Positions 1 to 11,760 of a stretch of 64,000 bases of DNA are shown in pieces (position 1 is the stretch's first letter; the number at the start of each line of letters is the position of its first letter). The notes beneath the pieces were generated by a model. The model was not told where the DNA came from, searched no databases, and saw only the letters and a list, made by a program, of their open reading frames with translations. Source of the DNA: Chalara sp. BL73 (Eukaryota > Ascomycota > Leotiomycetes > Helotiales); assembly GCA_918026815.1 (NCBI GenBank), contig CAKJVC010000068.1, positions 1,178,001 through 1,242,000 on the forward strand, in the 5' to 3' direction. Made by a program: the position numbers and the translations under genes.

Positions 1-527
1 GGAACAAGTAAAAGCGTTCGCAGCAGTCTATATGTCCGAGGCGATCACTCTATTTTCCTGCATGCTACAATAGTTTCTCTTTAAGTGAAGTGCAACAACA
101 CATGACTTCAGAAGCCAGTGCTCCGTGTATGGTATTTCTAACTTTGAGCTAGCTTGGACAACTCAAAGTGCGTGCTACCACATGTATCGTTCTATATCTA
201 CTTTGAAGCAAGCAAGTCCTCATAGATATATATTTGCAGAAGTCTGCAAATTATTCTTTGCACTACTTCTTTCACAGTAATGAAACGTATCAAAAAGGAA
301 TTCATAATTCGAGTGAAGCAATCTCGATTATTTTCTGTTTTTAATATCTCCATCAACCATTATGTATCATCCTCATTAATACCCAATATACCCCAGAAAT
401 GCCTCAAAAAATTCGCTAAAACTCCTTACCAAAGCAATCCACTGATTTCTGTGTAGAACAATTAACCAATCGCTACCATTTGTCTAATAAACCATTTCTT
501 CCTCCATAGCAAATCCCAAGCAGGCAT
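1..527. other. Left-edge intergenic DNA
   Basis: AT-rich sequence with no open frame that looks coding on either strand. The right part is presumably the 3' untranslated and terminator region of the minus-strand cupin gene that follows. No tRNA, repeat or transposon signature was seen. Confidence 0.5.
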
Positions 528-1319
528 TTAGTTCTTGTTGATCTTGCACTTAATCAAGCACTGCTCAACTCCGAGAGCGATGGACTCGGGGATGCGCTTC
601 TTGAAAGTATCAACATCCTTGCCGTCAATTGCCTGTCCGAAAGCGGCGGCAACAATTTCATCATCCATGCTGAAAAGCTCATCTGCGATCTGTCCTGCAC
701 CAAAATCCTCAGAATTAAAGCTTGCTACGAAAGTAGCAGGCTTGCAGTCTGGATTGAATTGTGCATGCACGCTCCCCTGGTAGAACGGCGTCATCTGATA
801 AGGACCAACCTCGTTTCGAATCACGCGGCGGCCTGTCGACTTGTCCTTGCCATTGAACACACCGTTCTCAGGCACCATCTCGGTGATCAGCTTTCCCTCG
901 GTGACGATCTGGAGCTCAGTTGCGCGAGGGTGTAAGTGTGGGGTGTTGAAGCCGCAAGGACCCAAGAAGCCGACTGCCATGCCGGATCCAGCGCCGACGA
1001 GGGCTGGGAAAGTCTTGCGGTTCGCGGCGAACACGTCGCCCCCCTTTCCAGCATTGCCGCGTGGCTTGTTGAAGTCGAAGAGGAAGTCTTTGTTGTTGGG
1101 GAGTAGGGCGTAGCGGTCGGACGCTAGATCGGCTAGGAAGAGTTTTTGGGTGAGAAGGGGGTCTACCGGGGTCGCGGCCGCGGAGCTGGATGACACTGGG
1201 GGTGAGGATATGGTGCTGTTGGTTGCGCTATCGCCGGAGGAGCCGCGTGTTGACGGTGTGGGTGCAGCGAGAGCGGAGGTAGCCATGATGGCAGCAACGA
1301 TTGTGGTTGTGAATTGCAT
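528..1319 (-). CDS. Secreted spherulin-1A-like cupin (germin family)
   Basis: Single exon, 263 residues. The N-terminus (MQFTTTIVAAIMATSALAAP) is a clear signal peptide, followed by a Ser/Thr/Pro-rich linker to about residue 55 and then one cupin_1 barrel. Cupin motif 1 is visible as PHLHPRATELQIVTEG, with the two His, the Glu and the Gly of the metal-binding consensus. Motif 2 is visible as PFYQGSVHAQFNPDC with its His. Length and order match fungal spherulin-1A/germin-like proteins, which are extracellular metal-binding proteins (often Mn) with oxalate-oxidase, superoxide-dismutase or structural roles depending on the member. The substrate cannot be read from sequence. The last residues contain two Cys (QCLIKC) that could form a disulfide. 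Start chosen at the first Met because it opens the signal peptide. The gene stands alone on the minus strand with a long empty upstream region. Confidence 0.88.
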   Translation of the reverse strand: MQFTTTIVAAIMATSALAAPTPSTRGSSGDSATNSTISSPPVSSSSAAATPVDPLLTQKLFLADLASDRYALLPNNKDFLFDFNKPRGNAGKGGDVFAANRKTFPALVGAGSGMAVGFLGPCGFNTPHLHPRATELQIVTEGKLITEMVPENGVFNGKDKSTGRRVIRNEVGPYQMTPFYQGSVHAQFNPDCKPATFVASFNSEDFGAGQIADELFSMDDEIVAAAFGQAIDGKDVDTFKKRIPESIALGVEQCLIKCKINKN

Positions 1320-3042
1320 TTTGATTATTTGATTAAGTAGATTGTTGGTCGAGGATATTCAAGCAGTAGAATATAATAGATTGAAGATAGGAACTAAGGA
1401 TCAAGGAAATGACTCTAGGAAAGGTGTTTTTTTAGGTAGTTTAGTTGTTTGATGGAGTTTTGAAATGGTGGGTGGGATGGTGAGGTTATATAGAGATAAA
1501 TTTCCTTACCCAGTACCTGTGGATATGGCTCTCCAGGTGAGATTTTGGTGGTGTCCAACATCTCAGTAAGGTATTCTTGGTGTTGATTTGTTTCTATTGG
1601 CGTTCTTTGGTAGTGCTGACTGACATTGAAATGTTTCCTGGAAACACAAAGATCCGGCCAAGCCACACATTCGGCTATTTAGGGGTGCGGACTGCGGGCT
1701 CCATTATTAAGCAAGTCTGACAAAAATAGACAAGCCACAATATAGTTCATCTGTTCCCATTGGTGCTATCCAACGGCTGGGTCCAATCAGATAGGCAATT
1801 AGGAAGCTTAAATTATCCTTGTGAGCATCATAACATCACCACCCTACACCGTTTTGCTCAGCCTTCCCGCAACCTTAAGATGAAAAATAGACGCCATATA
1901 GTACGGGAATGGCTGAAAGCTGGGATAGACGCCATAGCCGCATGACATCTCACGGATACTCAGTTTCCGGATCAGATTATCGGAATCAGGTAATCATTAG
2001 TTGTGTTTACTAATAAGTCGAGCATGCTGTGTGGGAGCCTGTGGCGCATCAAAGGCTCTTGGATGAGCATATCATTCCGGCTCATATGCACGAGATTTCC
2101 GAAAAGGGTTATCGTTGATAACCCGAGTCATCTAATAATATTAATTTAAGACTGAATCAAAGGTGTCCAACATTGGGAAAAACTCAAAAAGAACCAACAG
2201 CGATGCAGCAACTCGTACTAACAGGAAACATGGGATCAAATCAGCATTCAACCTAGTTTCCCGGTATTGACGCTAGCAGCTCAAAGATAGCCTGCCTCCT
2301 CATCACCCGACCCTATCTCTCCTCGCAGGATTCAGAACTCTGACAAATACCAAAAAAGCCCTACCAGGATATCGCCATCAACCTCCGCACAGAAGTCATG
2401 AAACACATCTCTCAGGAGCCTGAGTAAGCTTACCATAACTCTGCCGCTGAGCAGAAAGATAACGTGCTGAGAGCAGCCGGGTGTTGCCGCGGCAAATAAG
2501 ACGCGTAGACCGGATATCTGGAGTAAACTGGCCACGGGAATCCTGCTTAATGCTCGTGGGGCTTTCGGTGAGAGTCTGATGCTTGATCTAGGTAAGGCGG
2601 CGCGGCTCAATGCGGTGAAGTCTGAAGACAGTCATATCCTGCCAAGCTGAGATGAAAGATTTGAGATGTTTTGATCGGAGCTGCGCGCCTTAGCTAGTAT
2701 GACTCTTTTCATACCACCATTAAGCTAAACCTCTAGACAGTTGTCAGCCGAGATTATTGATTTTGCCATGCGGAAGCAGCCTTCGAAGAATTTTGCATTT
2801 GTCTTGTCGGGTTCCTTGGGTCTTGACGAGCCAGCGGTTTTGATGTCAATATAATTATTTGCTAGAATATCGTGCTCGATATGGCAATGCGATAGTTGTA
2901 CTCCTATTCAGTTGTAGAGCGATATCTTATTATACAATTCTTAATATACATTTCGATGCTCCTTTTACCCTTTAATAATTTTACATCCATAGTTTACAGC
3001 CCAATCCTAGATATATTATCTCAATGTTATATAGGCAAAGCA
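1320..3042. other. Intergenic DNA between cupin and Pet127
   Basis: No gene supported. The first few hundred bases should hold the cupin promoter. A GC-richer patch at about 2482-2650 is open on the plus strand for about 56 codons without an in-frame Met, and an overlapping 92-codon ORF lies on the minus strand at 2332-2610. Neither has a recognisable domain. Confidence 0.45.
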
Positions 3043-6000
3043 TCAAGAGCTGCCATACGACTCGTTTCTAGTTAGCTCATCATCCAAAAACACTTGTCCC
3101 GTCTTAGCTTCTTTCCGATCCTGCTTGTTTCTCCATTGTCTGCCTTGTTTGCTAAGCTCTCTTAGTCTTTCTACATATTTGCCGGTCCATTTTGCATCCT
3201 CTTTCTTCATCTGATGGAGGGAATCATAACGTCGCCTCTTGCAGGCATTATACAGTGTTCGTGCGCGGTCACCAGAAGCGATTTCTGTAAGGGAGTACTC
3301 GATAGTCCATTTCTTGGCCCCTCGCTCCAGATCTTCGGGCCGTTCAACATACTCTCCATCCACAAGATTGCGAATAACTAAAATCATGGCAAGCAGAGGC
3401 TTTTCTGGTGATACAAGCGGGGTGTCGGTGACCGACTCGACTTCAGGCGATGTATGATCCTTAGAAACTTCAATTCCCAACGAGCCCAGGCCGATGGAAT
3501 CACTCGCCTCAGAATGAGCAGTCTCAGCATTTGCCTCTGAGGTGACTTGGTCTGCTGGTGTCTGTTTGGCAATATCGTCCATTTCAAACTCGTTATCAAC
3601 TTCTGTGGTATCTTGCACCTCCAGTCCAATATCTTCTTTCTCTTCGCCTAGATCGTCCACATCTATAGCATTATCTTCATCTACACCATCTTCCGCCAGA
3701 TCATCCTCGACGACGGCCCCAGATTCTTCATTATCTTGCTTTTCGGGTAGATCTTCGTCGAATGTAGGCGATTTAAGAAGCGACTCAATGCATTTCTCCT
3801 TTTCCTCTGGAGATAGGTCATCCCAATACTCGCTCTCTTCCAGCATGGTTTCAGCAATTGCTCTCATGTCTTGGATATCTATTTCATCCTTCTTCATACT
3901 GTCCTCAACCTTTTGCCGTAACTCTTGCCATTCTGCATCCTTCTTCTCCTCCAGGGAATCCTCTGAATCAATCTCGGTTAGAGACAAAACCTCACGCTCG
4001 AATTTCTCTATCTTAGCACGGTTTGTACTCTGAATGCTTTCAATCTCATCATCCTCGAATGGCTCCGCGAAGATATACATGAAAGGAGAGTTGGCGACTC
4101 TTGTTTCATAATGCAGGCGGAGTGACTTTTGAGGGAACTTCTCTGTAGCTTGATCAAGTATCTTGTTCATTAAATCCAGGCTGAGTTTGAATTCGTTGTC
4201 ACCAATAGTGGTGTCCTCGGTGCCGTGGAGGGCATAATCCATCTCGGGCAGACTAATATATTGAAATCCGAAGATACGTTCGATATTATGGAAAGCCACA
4301 AATATACCATCCATGCGGCCCATCCTTACTTGGAGGGAATACTTCAAGAAAGCAGCTCTGATCATATCATAATACTCTCTTTCAAATGATTGCCACTCTC
4401 CGTGTCGGCCCTTGATCTCATAACCCATCCCTTCCTTGTACTCTTCAACGTCCATACGAATCGATACGACAGCTCTTGTTTTGAGATCGAACATACCAGT
4501 GCCGGGAACTCGCGGATCATAAGCGTCAAGCTGAGATCTAAGTAGAAAGTCTCCCAAAGTGGAGTAATGGAAGGTTTCTGGATCATTACGATCTTCCTCC
4601 GTGAGCTGGCCGGAGTTCTCCTTTCGGTACTTCTCGAAGTGCTCTTTTGGCAGAGTTAGAAATTTCTCCAAAGATTTCCCTAGCAGAGCAAGGATATTTG
4701 ACGTGTCGAACTCTTTGTCTGCGTCGATGGCATAGACTCCATCCTTATATCGGAGGAAAATAGCAGATGGCCCTCGTTGAATGGAAGTGAAGCTGTGGTA
4801 CTCAACTGGAAAATTCTGAGATAGCATGCCAGGATTAATTGGGCGCCATTGTGAGAGTAGGAAGTGAAAATGGGCCAAAGCGGCACTCATACTTGATGTG
4901 GATCCCGTGTATTTCTTCTTCTCTTCTTTCACTATGCTCAACAAAGTCGTATCCTTTGACGAAGTTATATATTGCTTTAGCGCATTAAAGTCAAAATCTT
5001 CGACAGGCATAGGCTTTTGCAAATAAGGATCAAAATTGAAAACACGGGATCGTGGGTCTTGGAGATGATAGACACCAGGATTGAAGAGAACTCTCTCTAG
5101 TCCATGAGCCAATCTGGGAACTGGTGGTTGAACCTTCTCGACAGGTGTCAATATTAGATCGTCAGGAGAGAGTGCTTGGATTGCATTGCCCCCATCTTTC
5201 TCCGCTTTTGACATTTCAATGGGGCCAGTTACGACAGCCCTGGGAACCGAAGACGTTTTGAGCGGTGTTTGAACCCTGGATTCCCTTGCCTTAAGTGGTT
5301 GTTGCTGGCTTTGCATTGCATCCTTGAGGGTTCTGAAGAGTTTACCTCCCTGATTAATGCCATGCTGAACCGGATCAAGCGTCTTCCCCACAGAAGCCTT
5401 TAGTTCGGTACCTCCAATCTTGACCGCAGAGTCAATGCCACTCATAGATGGAGGCACTCCGCCTCCAACTAGGCTGGCACGTAGCTTCCGTACTGCGCTC
5501 ACCGTGTCCTTTGGCGACAAGTCCCCACTTTCAATAATCCTAACCAGATCATCCCTAGACGCATTTTCTATAGCTGTTTGAGGAGACCTCGAGCTTTGTG
5601 AAAGACTAGCCCTTAGCTGTCGGACTGCATTAACAGTGGCTGCAGGAGATAAAGTGCCACTTTCGATCAGTTTAACCAAATCATGAGTTGTACGCTCTGG
5701 GGAGTTTGACGGCACCAATCCGGATTTATTAAGCTTCGACAACAAGTTGTAACCAAGGCCGCTGTAAGTCACAGAGTTGGATATATACTTTCTTATCTGC
5801 GGGGTTTTGACGGCCATCTCCTCGTTAGATGTTTTAGCCTCTATCTTCCCAGACTTCTTGGCTCCTTTTGTACGTGGCCTGGCCGTTTCCTTCGATGGCT
5901 TTCCCTTCCCACCGTCAATTTTCAGCTTGGTAGACTTCGTGTTCTTAACACTCTTCCCTCCAGGGCTTTCTGTCGCGGACTCTGTCTCGAGTGGAGGCTG

Positions 6001-6393
6001 TTTCTTCTTGGAACTTTTCTTTGCGTCATCCTTCTGGGCGAATTTTGACGCATCTACATTTGCGTCTAACTTAGCACTGGATTTCGCTCTCTTCTTGGTC
6101 TTGGAGGTTTTCGGTGTTTCCTTTGCAGAAGCAGGAGTTTGAGCAGGAGCCTTCTTTCCGCCTTCTTGTTTCTCTTTCGATAATAACGATTCCCTCAGGC
6201 TTTCGAGTCCCTCGGGCGATGCTGAGATCGCCTTCGCTTTGGACGGAGACAGCTGCACTTTGCGTACAGCATATTTCGTAGATGATGTAAAATCTGCCGT
6301 GTTCAAATGGTTTGGATGATGGGCGTGTCCAAGTCTGTTACACTGACAAGCTATGCAGACGAAGGTAGGTCTGCGAGGGCGTAAGGCATACAT
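3043..6393 (-). CDS. PET127: Mitochondrial RNA-processing protein Pet127
   Basis: Single exon, 1116 residues. The N-terminus is basic and Cys-containing, as expected for mitochondrial import. Residues about 40-200 are Lys/Ser/Thr-rich and low complexity. The Pet127 domain runs from about residue 430 to 800, with family stretches such as FNPGVYHLQDPRSRVFNFDP, FDLKTRAVVSIRMD and HNIERIFGFQYISLPEMDYA. In budding yeast Pet127 is a membrane-associated mitochondrial protein needed for 5'-end processing and turnover of mitochondrial RNAs, and the family has been related to the PD-(D/E)XK nuclease fold. The FDLKTR segment is the plausible D-x-K part here (inference). Residues about 840-1000 are strongly acidic and a basic tail (KQGRQWRNKQDRKE) follows. 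Two copies of a roughly 27-residue unit occur at residues about 236-310 (see findings). Longer than the 800-residue yeast protein because of the added low-complexity ends. Confidence 0.9.
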   Translation of the reverse strand: MYALRPRRPTFVCIACQCNRLGHAHHPNHLNTADFTSSTKYAVRKVQLSPSKAKAISASPEGLESLRESLLSKEKQEGGKKAPAQTPASAKETPKTSKTKKRAKSSAKLDANVDASKFAQKDDAKKSSKKKQPPLETESATESPGGKSVKNTKSTKLKIDGGKGKPSKETARPRTKGAKKSGKIEAKTSNEEMAVKTPQIRKYISNSVTYSGLGYNLLSKLNKSGLVPSNSPERTTHDLVKLIESGTLSPAATVNAVRQLRASLSQSSRSPQTAIENASRDDLVRIIESGDLSPKDTVSAVRKLRASLVGGGVPPSMSGIDSAVKIGGTELKASVGKTLDPVQHGINQGGKLFRTLKDAMQSQQQPLKARESRVQTPLKTSSVPRAVVTGPIEMSKAEKDGGNAIQALSPDDLILTPVEKVQPPVPRLAHGLERVLFNPGVYHLQDPRSRVFNFDPYLQKPMPVEDFDFNALKQYITSSKDTTLLSIVKEEKKKYTGSTSSMSAALAHFHFLLSQWRPINPGMLSQNFPVEYHSFTSIQRGPSAIFLRYKDGVYAIDADKEFDTSNILALLGKSLEKFLTLPKEHFEKYRKENSGQLTEEDRNDPETFHYSTLGDFLLRSQLDAYDPRVPGTGMFDLKTRAVVSIRMDVEEYKEGMGYEIKGRHGEWQSFEREYYDMIRAAFLKYSLQVRMGRMDGIFVAFHNIERIFGFQYISLPEMDYALHGTEDTTIGDNEFKLSLDLMNKILDQATEKFPQKSLRLHYETRVANSPFMYIFAEPFEDDEIESIQSTNRAKIEKFEREVLSLTEIDSEDSLEEKKDAEWQELRQKVEDSMKKDEIDIQDMRAIAETMLEESEYWDDLSPEEKEKCIESLLKSPTFDEDLPEKQDNEESGAVVEDDLAEDGVDEDNAIDVDDLGEEKEDIGLEVQDTTEVDNEFEMDDIAKQTPADQVTSEANAETAHSEASDSIGLGSLGIEVSKDHTSPEVESVTDTPLVSPEKPLLAMILVIRNLVDGEYVERPEDLERGAKKWTIEYSLTEIASGDRARTLYNACKRRRYDSLHQMKKEDAKWTGKYVERLRELSKQGRQWRNKQDRKEAKTGQVFLDDELTRNESYGSS

Positions 6394-6905
6394 AGCATGG
6401 CGTGGTCTCTATGATCAGATAGCCTTGCGGGTGTCGCGTTCGAGAACATTTTTTCCCCTGGCGAGTAAGGCGGGTAGCCCTGTAATTTAATGGCAGGGAT
6501 ACGCGATATCGCTCTTGGCAGTATGATCCTAAGTTCATGCATATATGTTTTCTTATGACCTTGACTTGGAAGAATGTCTTTAATGTTGACTTATAAGTTT
6601 CTATCTCTTGAGGCAAATAAGAGAGAGATCATCCGGTATTTACTAGGTAGCACTGCAATTCTACCTCGAAAACTAGACAACTAACACAGCCGACCAAGTC
6701 CATGCAATTCGTCCAACCAAGAATACATGTCACAAACCAAACCATACTTTCACCCGTCCTTTCCTCATTCCGATGGTTGCAAAAGCAAATGGGTATATAG
6801 ATCGCGCCAGTCCAATGCCATGAACTCCAAACCGCTATACCGTACTCCATTAATATATCCACTAACCCACTAAATTTGAACACCTCAAATGGATAGCATT
6901 GAATC
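6394..6905. other. Intergenic DNA between Mau2 3' end and Pet127 start
   Basis: About 510 bases between two minus-strand genes. It must hold the Pet127 promoter and the Mau2 3' untranslated region. Short ORFs on the minus strand here are unsupported. Confidence 0.5.
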
Positions 6906-9439
6906 TCACATCTGAGGTAGAGATTTTTGGGCGAAGTATTGCGCTGCCCTTAAGGTCTCACTCGCCTCAGCTGGCTTCCCATTTAATTCAAGACATCTTG
7001 CTAGTAAGCCACCAGCGACGCTCGTCCAAAGCGGATTCCCGGCCTTCTTAGTCTGCACCCACGCAGCCATGGCACTTTTCTCGGCTTGTTCACCAACCAC
7101 AGAGACGAAGAAGCGGCTACACATAACGCTCAGAGTAATGGCAGTGAACTGCATATTCGCTGTAGTTTGAGCGCCTTTCAAAGCAGCATTGAGGTGGCTC
7201 TTAATCTGTATTGATGCGGTTGGGGGGCTCGTCTTGACCGTGGCAGCCATCAAGTTGTATGCTGTTTGAATATCTTTATTCGGATGATTTTGACACAAAG
7301 TTGCTACCTTCTCGATCAAGGCCGTATTTCGACTGGTATCTACTCTATTGGACTCTTGAAGAATCCATATGTTGTTAAGTGCCGCCAATAAGGCAAAATC
7401 TTTCTCGACTTGGGTTACGTTTGAACTTGTACTTTTGTCAGCTGCCAAATCGAATCTGTCATCTCCAAATATTTGTAAGGCAGAGTCGAGGTCGCCGGTC
7501 CCTTGATGATATATTCCAGAAATATACATCGAGATCGTTCCTAGAGGGCCGACCAATGATTTGTGGAGTCCATTTATCGCTGTATTGAGCTTTTCCATAA
7601 ATTTCCTCACTTTTGCCCAATCACTCACTGCAGCAGTGCAGAACGCCATATAACTACAGTAATAACATATAATTTGCTCTCGCCATTGAACTTGAGAGAT
7701 GCAATCCGGAAGTATACCAGATATATTCGCATTTTTGGAAGCGGATGCTAGATACGTCAGTGGAAGTTTGCTTGACTGGCCCTGTATGCATTACCTTCTA
7801 GTGATGATAGACCTGACTCAAAATATTTCATAGCCTTCATAGTCTTTTCTTCTTGTGAATAGGTATGAACCTTAATCATTCCACCAAGTAAATAACTGAA
7901 TCTATCGTTAGATATGCGTGTGGGGATCCAGGAACTTTCACCTACATCAAAGAATATGCATCTTTTTTGCTCAAGAAAGACAGCATCAGGTTATCTCGAC
8001 CATCATGACCAATGCCAAGAACCATCCTTGTGTCTGAGCTTACAACCTGCGAACTTTTCGGGGTACGATTGATTGGGATTGCGATGTTATCAGTCAACAT
8101 ACCCCAACTCTCTTCGTCCCTCAATATTCCATCCATCATCCTTTGCATTGCCTCTAATTTAGTGTTCATCACCATGGCATTTCCTTGACGAAGGCCGCAT
8201 GCAACATCTACTATGTGCGCTAAGCTCAGGAGTTGCGGAATTTGGTTCCCAACTTCGGTCTGATATGACCGTGCTGCTGCAATTGCTCCTTGGGCATTCT
8301 CAATCGAGTCTTGGTTATTGGACCGTAGATGAGCCAAAGCTTCCATGAGACATGCGGCGGTCCAAATACCATGATCGCTTTGTTGTTGAGCAACAGCTCT
8401 TATGCTCTCGAAATTTTCCTTCCATCTCTCTGTCGGAAGCCCTAATGCCAGAGACTTAGATGCTCGTAAAAAGCGAAGTGCGTAAACCCATGAGAAATGA
8501 TGATAACTAGCATATTTTCAGTACATCAGCGCATATGCATCATTTGCTCACTTACGCTTCAGCATCCGCGATATTTGCATCTAAAGCCTTCAGTGCTGCT
8601 TTGGGAGTTTTGGTGAACATTATCTTAGCTAACAAGAATTGCATAGCATACTTCAGGTCAAAGTAATGATTCTAGTCCGAGATTAGAGCAGTGGGGCCAA
8701 GATGTAGCACATAACTTACTCTTTCGCAAAGTACTATGCCTTTACTTAAAGCAGTCTCCGCTTCCATATAGTTTTCTGTTTCTTCAAAAAGAATCCCAGC
8801 ATATCTCAATCGAATGTTCGCTTCTAATCTGGGCGGCAGGCGTACATTTTTCAAAGCAGTCTCCAGCAACCCTAGCCCAGTAGCGACCAGCTTCTGATAT
8901 TCTTCCAAACCTCCTGGCGATATCGAATTGGAGATATATGGCGCAATTCGGTGGGCAGCGTCAAAGAACTCCTCCGCAAGCGATATTATTAGCCTAGGAC
9001 GATCAACATTTGGCGGAGCAGAGCTCGCTGGAGCTCCTGATCCATGGACTCGAGGATCTGCGACTGTGTGAACGCTCGAATGTGACATCAGGCTTGAGTT
9101 TCGCTGGGCAGGTTGCTGAAAGAGTTGTGCAGGGTTGATAAATTGGTGAGACTGAGGAGAGGCCTGAGGAGGTTGGCTTTGAAACTGAGGTTGTGCTTGA
9201 TACTCCCTTGGAGTGGTATAGACAGTGCTAGAAGGGTCCATCGAAGCATTTCTTTCGTAAGAGATTTGATTGCCATTGTACTGAGGTTGGTAGGGTGTAT
9301 GGGGATTGGAGTGGGAAGAAGCTGGTGCAGACTGCATGGCGTATTGGTGTATATTTGACGGCTGGTTAGGATGAGCCGAGCCATTCCAATAGCCATTTTG
9401 ACCAGGTACTGGAATGGGAGGGCCGCCTGGATATGCCAT
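6906..9439 (-). CDS. MAU2: Cohesin loading factor subunit Mau2/Scc4
   Basis: Five exons on the minus strand: 9439-8720, 8671-8556, 8506-7946, 7895-7795 and 7747-6906, giving 779 residues. All junctions have GT/AG ends and keep phase. Residues about 1-140 are Gln/Pro/Ser-rich and probably disordered. From about residue 150 the protein is all-helical with TPR-like repeats, for example RLRYAGILFEETENYMEAET and NHYFDLKYAMQFLLAKIMF. This is the layout of fungal Mau2/Scc4, the partner of Scc2/Nipbl in the complex that loads cohesin on chromosomes for sister-chromatid cohesion and loop formation. Intron 3 uses donor GTAGGT just before an in-frame TAG. Reading through it would truncate the protein, so splicing is required. 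The start is the first Met, directly opposite a 473-bp intergenic region shared with the divergent hydrolase gene. Confidence 0.87.
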
Positions 9440-9912
9440 ACCGACCCGACTTCACACTTCCAGATGAACCTGAACCAAACGCGCTCTTGTGCTTGGCCAA
9501 AATGACTTTCAGGGTCACCAAATCGCGTGGTGACTAATATAGCACCGCCACTCCTTCTAGCATGCCCATGCTTTCAGCCACATACTTTGCCGAGGTTGGA
9601 TTGGCGTTGGTTCCACCCATGAAGCTGCCAAGCCATGAATGACTTTTGCTCCATCTTAAGATGAATTTGAAAATTATTTTCCGTTCCGCGAATCTATGGT
9701 AGAGTGATTACATAGACAATATATAATCTTCCATGCGGCGCTGCATACCTGTTTGATTGTTACTTCTGTTATTCCATTGGTGCATAAAGCCTCAAGTCAA
9801 GTCAAGAGTGATCCACTAGAACTTTCTCAACTTAAAACGGCCACAGCAGTTGTACTTATCTCAAATTACCCTTTAAAGACATCATTGGAAACATCTGATT
9901 ACTCCTTTCAGT
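9440..9912. promoter_or_regulatory. Shared intergenic promoter region, Mau2 / hydrolase
   Basis: A 473-bp space between divergently transcribed genes, so both promoters must lie here. A short ORF at 9753-9935 is not supported. No specific factor-binding site is claimed. Confidence 0.5.
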
Positions 9913-11760
9913 ATGGAGTGGCTAGGGCAAGCTAAAATAAACTTTACACACTCTGTAAGCTTTGGTGGATTTCAACAATGTCCCCTACTGAACATAAAGA
10001 ATTGTGCCACTTGTCACAGACTAATGAGTAGTTTACAGTCGTCCCCATTACAACTTAAGAAGAGGGATGGTTCGTCGGCAAGCCTCTTGTCCATATGTGA
10101 AGAAGTAACGCCACCATGCAAACTCAATCGTAAGCATAGGAACATCCTGGAGGCTGTCCGGACACTTTGCGATTATTCTGACACGAGGGGAAACAGCTCT
10201 TCTTTTTAATGGACATCTACAAACCATGTGGACGGCAGTAAAGAATGATGGCCCTCCCCTATATTACAAGCGCAGGATCTTTGAGGCAGAAGACCCAGCC
10301 TACGAAGGGTCATACTGTGTGGATTTCATCACTCAGCCCTTCTCAGAAGTTGACGAGACGCTACCTATTCGGACAACCTATTTCTCAGATGAGGAGTTCA
10401 AGGCCCTTCCCTCCTCGGATACCCGTCCCATGTTAGTTGCACTGCATGGACTTTCGGGAGGATCTTATGAAGTTTATCTAAAACATGTGTTGGCTCCTTT
10501 GACTGGAGCGGAAGGAGAGAGAGTGTGGGAGGCGTGTGTTGTGGTAGGTTTACAGCACCCTGATGAACTCAATACACCTAGAAAGCTCAGAAACAATTTG
10601 TGAATATTTTCTGCCTTTATCAGTTCTAATCATAGTCATAGAATTCGAGAGGCTGTGCGCAACACAAAATTACCAGCTCAGTCTTATTTAATGCAAGATC
10701 GACTTGGGACTGCCGACAAACAGTAAAATGGTTACGAAAGACTTTTCCAAATCGCCCACTTTACGGAATCGGCTTCAGCCTAGGTGCGAATGTAATAGTT
10801 AATGTACAGTGATGGCCTTAGATACCCGTAAGGAAGAACACTGAATATTTTCTAGTATATTGCTGAAGAAGGCGCAAATTGTGAATTCAAAGCGGCAGTC
10901 GTCTGCTCAAGCCCATGGAACCTCGATGTTGGATCCAAAGCTCTCCAAAGAACTCGGCTTGGCCTATTTTACTCAACTGTTATGGCAGGTAATCTCAAAA
11001 AACTTGCTGAAATCCACCATGAACAACTGTCAAAGAATGCAAAACTTGATTACCAGCAAGTACGACAAGCCAAGTACCTCCACGAATTTGATCGTGCCAT
11101 TCAATGTCCAATTTGGGGATACCCGACTGAGGGAGCTTATTGTATGTATTCTGATGCTTCTCGATTGATGTTGGCCATTGCGGATTCTTGCTGACTTTGC
11201 TGATTCCTAGACCGTGATGCTTCGTCGGTTGATGCTCTACAAGCAATCAGAATTCCGTTATTTGCCAGTAAGTCCATGATTTTCCAACCAATCTACTTTA
11301 AGATCTCTTTAGAATTTTCATTGCTGCCTCACTTCCCAATTCGCATGATCCACACAAGACCACTCACTGACAAGAAATTCCAATAGTCAATGCAACTGAT
11401 GATCCGGTAATTTGGCAACTCTACTTATGCTTCTTTATAGCAACTACTAATCTGATCATAGATTGCTCATGAGGAAGCCTTGCCATATTTAGAGATTCAA
11501 CAAACACCATACGCCGTATTATGCACAACCTCTATGGGAGGTCATCTATCCTGGTTTGAAGTTGGCGGACATCGATGGCATGCTCGACCAGTATGCTAAA
11601 CCATAATCTTCTCTATGGTCTTTCGCTAAATATTTTCTTATAGGCTACAAATTTTCTGAATAAAATGGCTTTCGAAGTTGACTATACCATCCCGCCCGAA
11701 CGAACAAAAGATAAGGCACTTCCTCACTGGGATCCGTTGCGAAGGAAATGGCAGATTTAG
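9913..11760 (+). CDS. EMB8/YheT-type alpha/beta hydrolase (Eht1/Eeb1-like)
   Basis: Nine exons: 9913-9954, 10039-10129, 10197-10543, 10642-10803, 10856-11141, 11211-11267, 11387-11406, 11462-11590 and 11644-11760, encoding 416 residues. Every junction is GT/AG and phase-consistent. The start exon (MEWLGQAKINFTHS) matches the family N-terminus. Catalytic elements: oxyanion loop LHGLSGG, nucleophile elbow GFSLGAN with Ser206, acid in NATDDPI (Asp334), and His363 in SMGGHLSWFE. This family includes yeast Eht1 and Eeb1, which make and cleave medium-chain fatty-acid ethyl esters by alcoholysis of acyl-CoA. The exact substrate here is not determinable. There is no signal peptide or clear membrane span. 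One exon is only 20 bases long (11387-11406) and encodes part of the catalytic-Asp loop. Confidence 0.9.

Noticed and set aside
2482..2650. GC-rich open stretch on the plus strand
   Set aside because: No start codon in frame and no recognisable family. Could be chance openness in GC-rich DNA.
3542..4033. 163-codon Ser-rich ORF antisense to Pet127
   Set aside because: Shadow of the acidic Pet127 C-terminal region. No domain.
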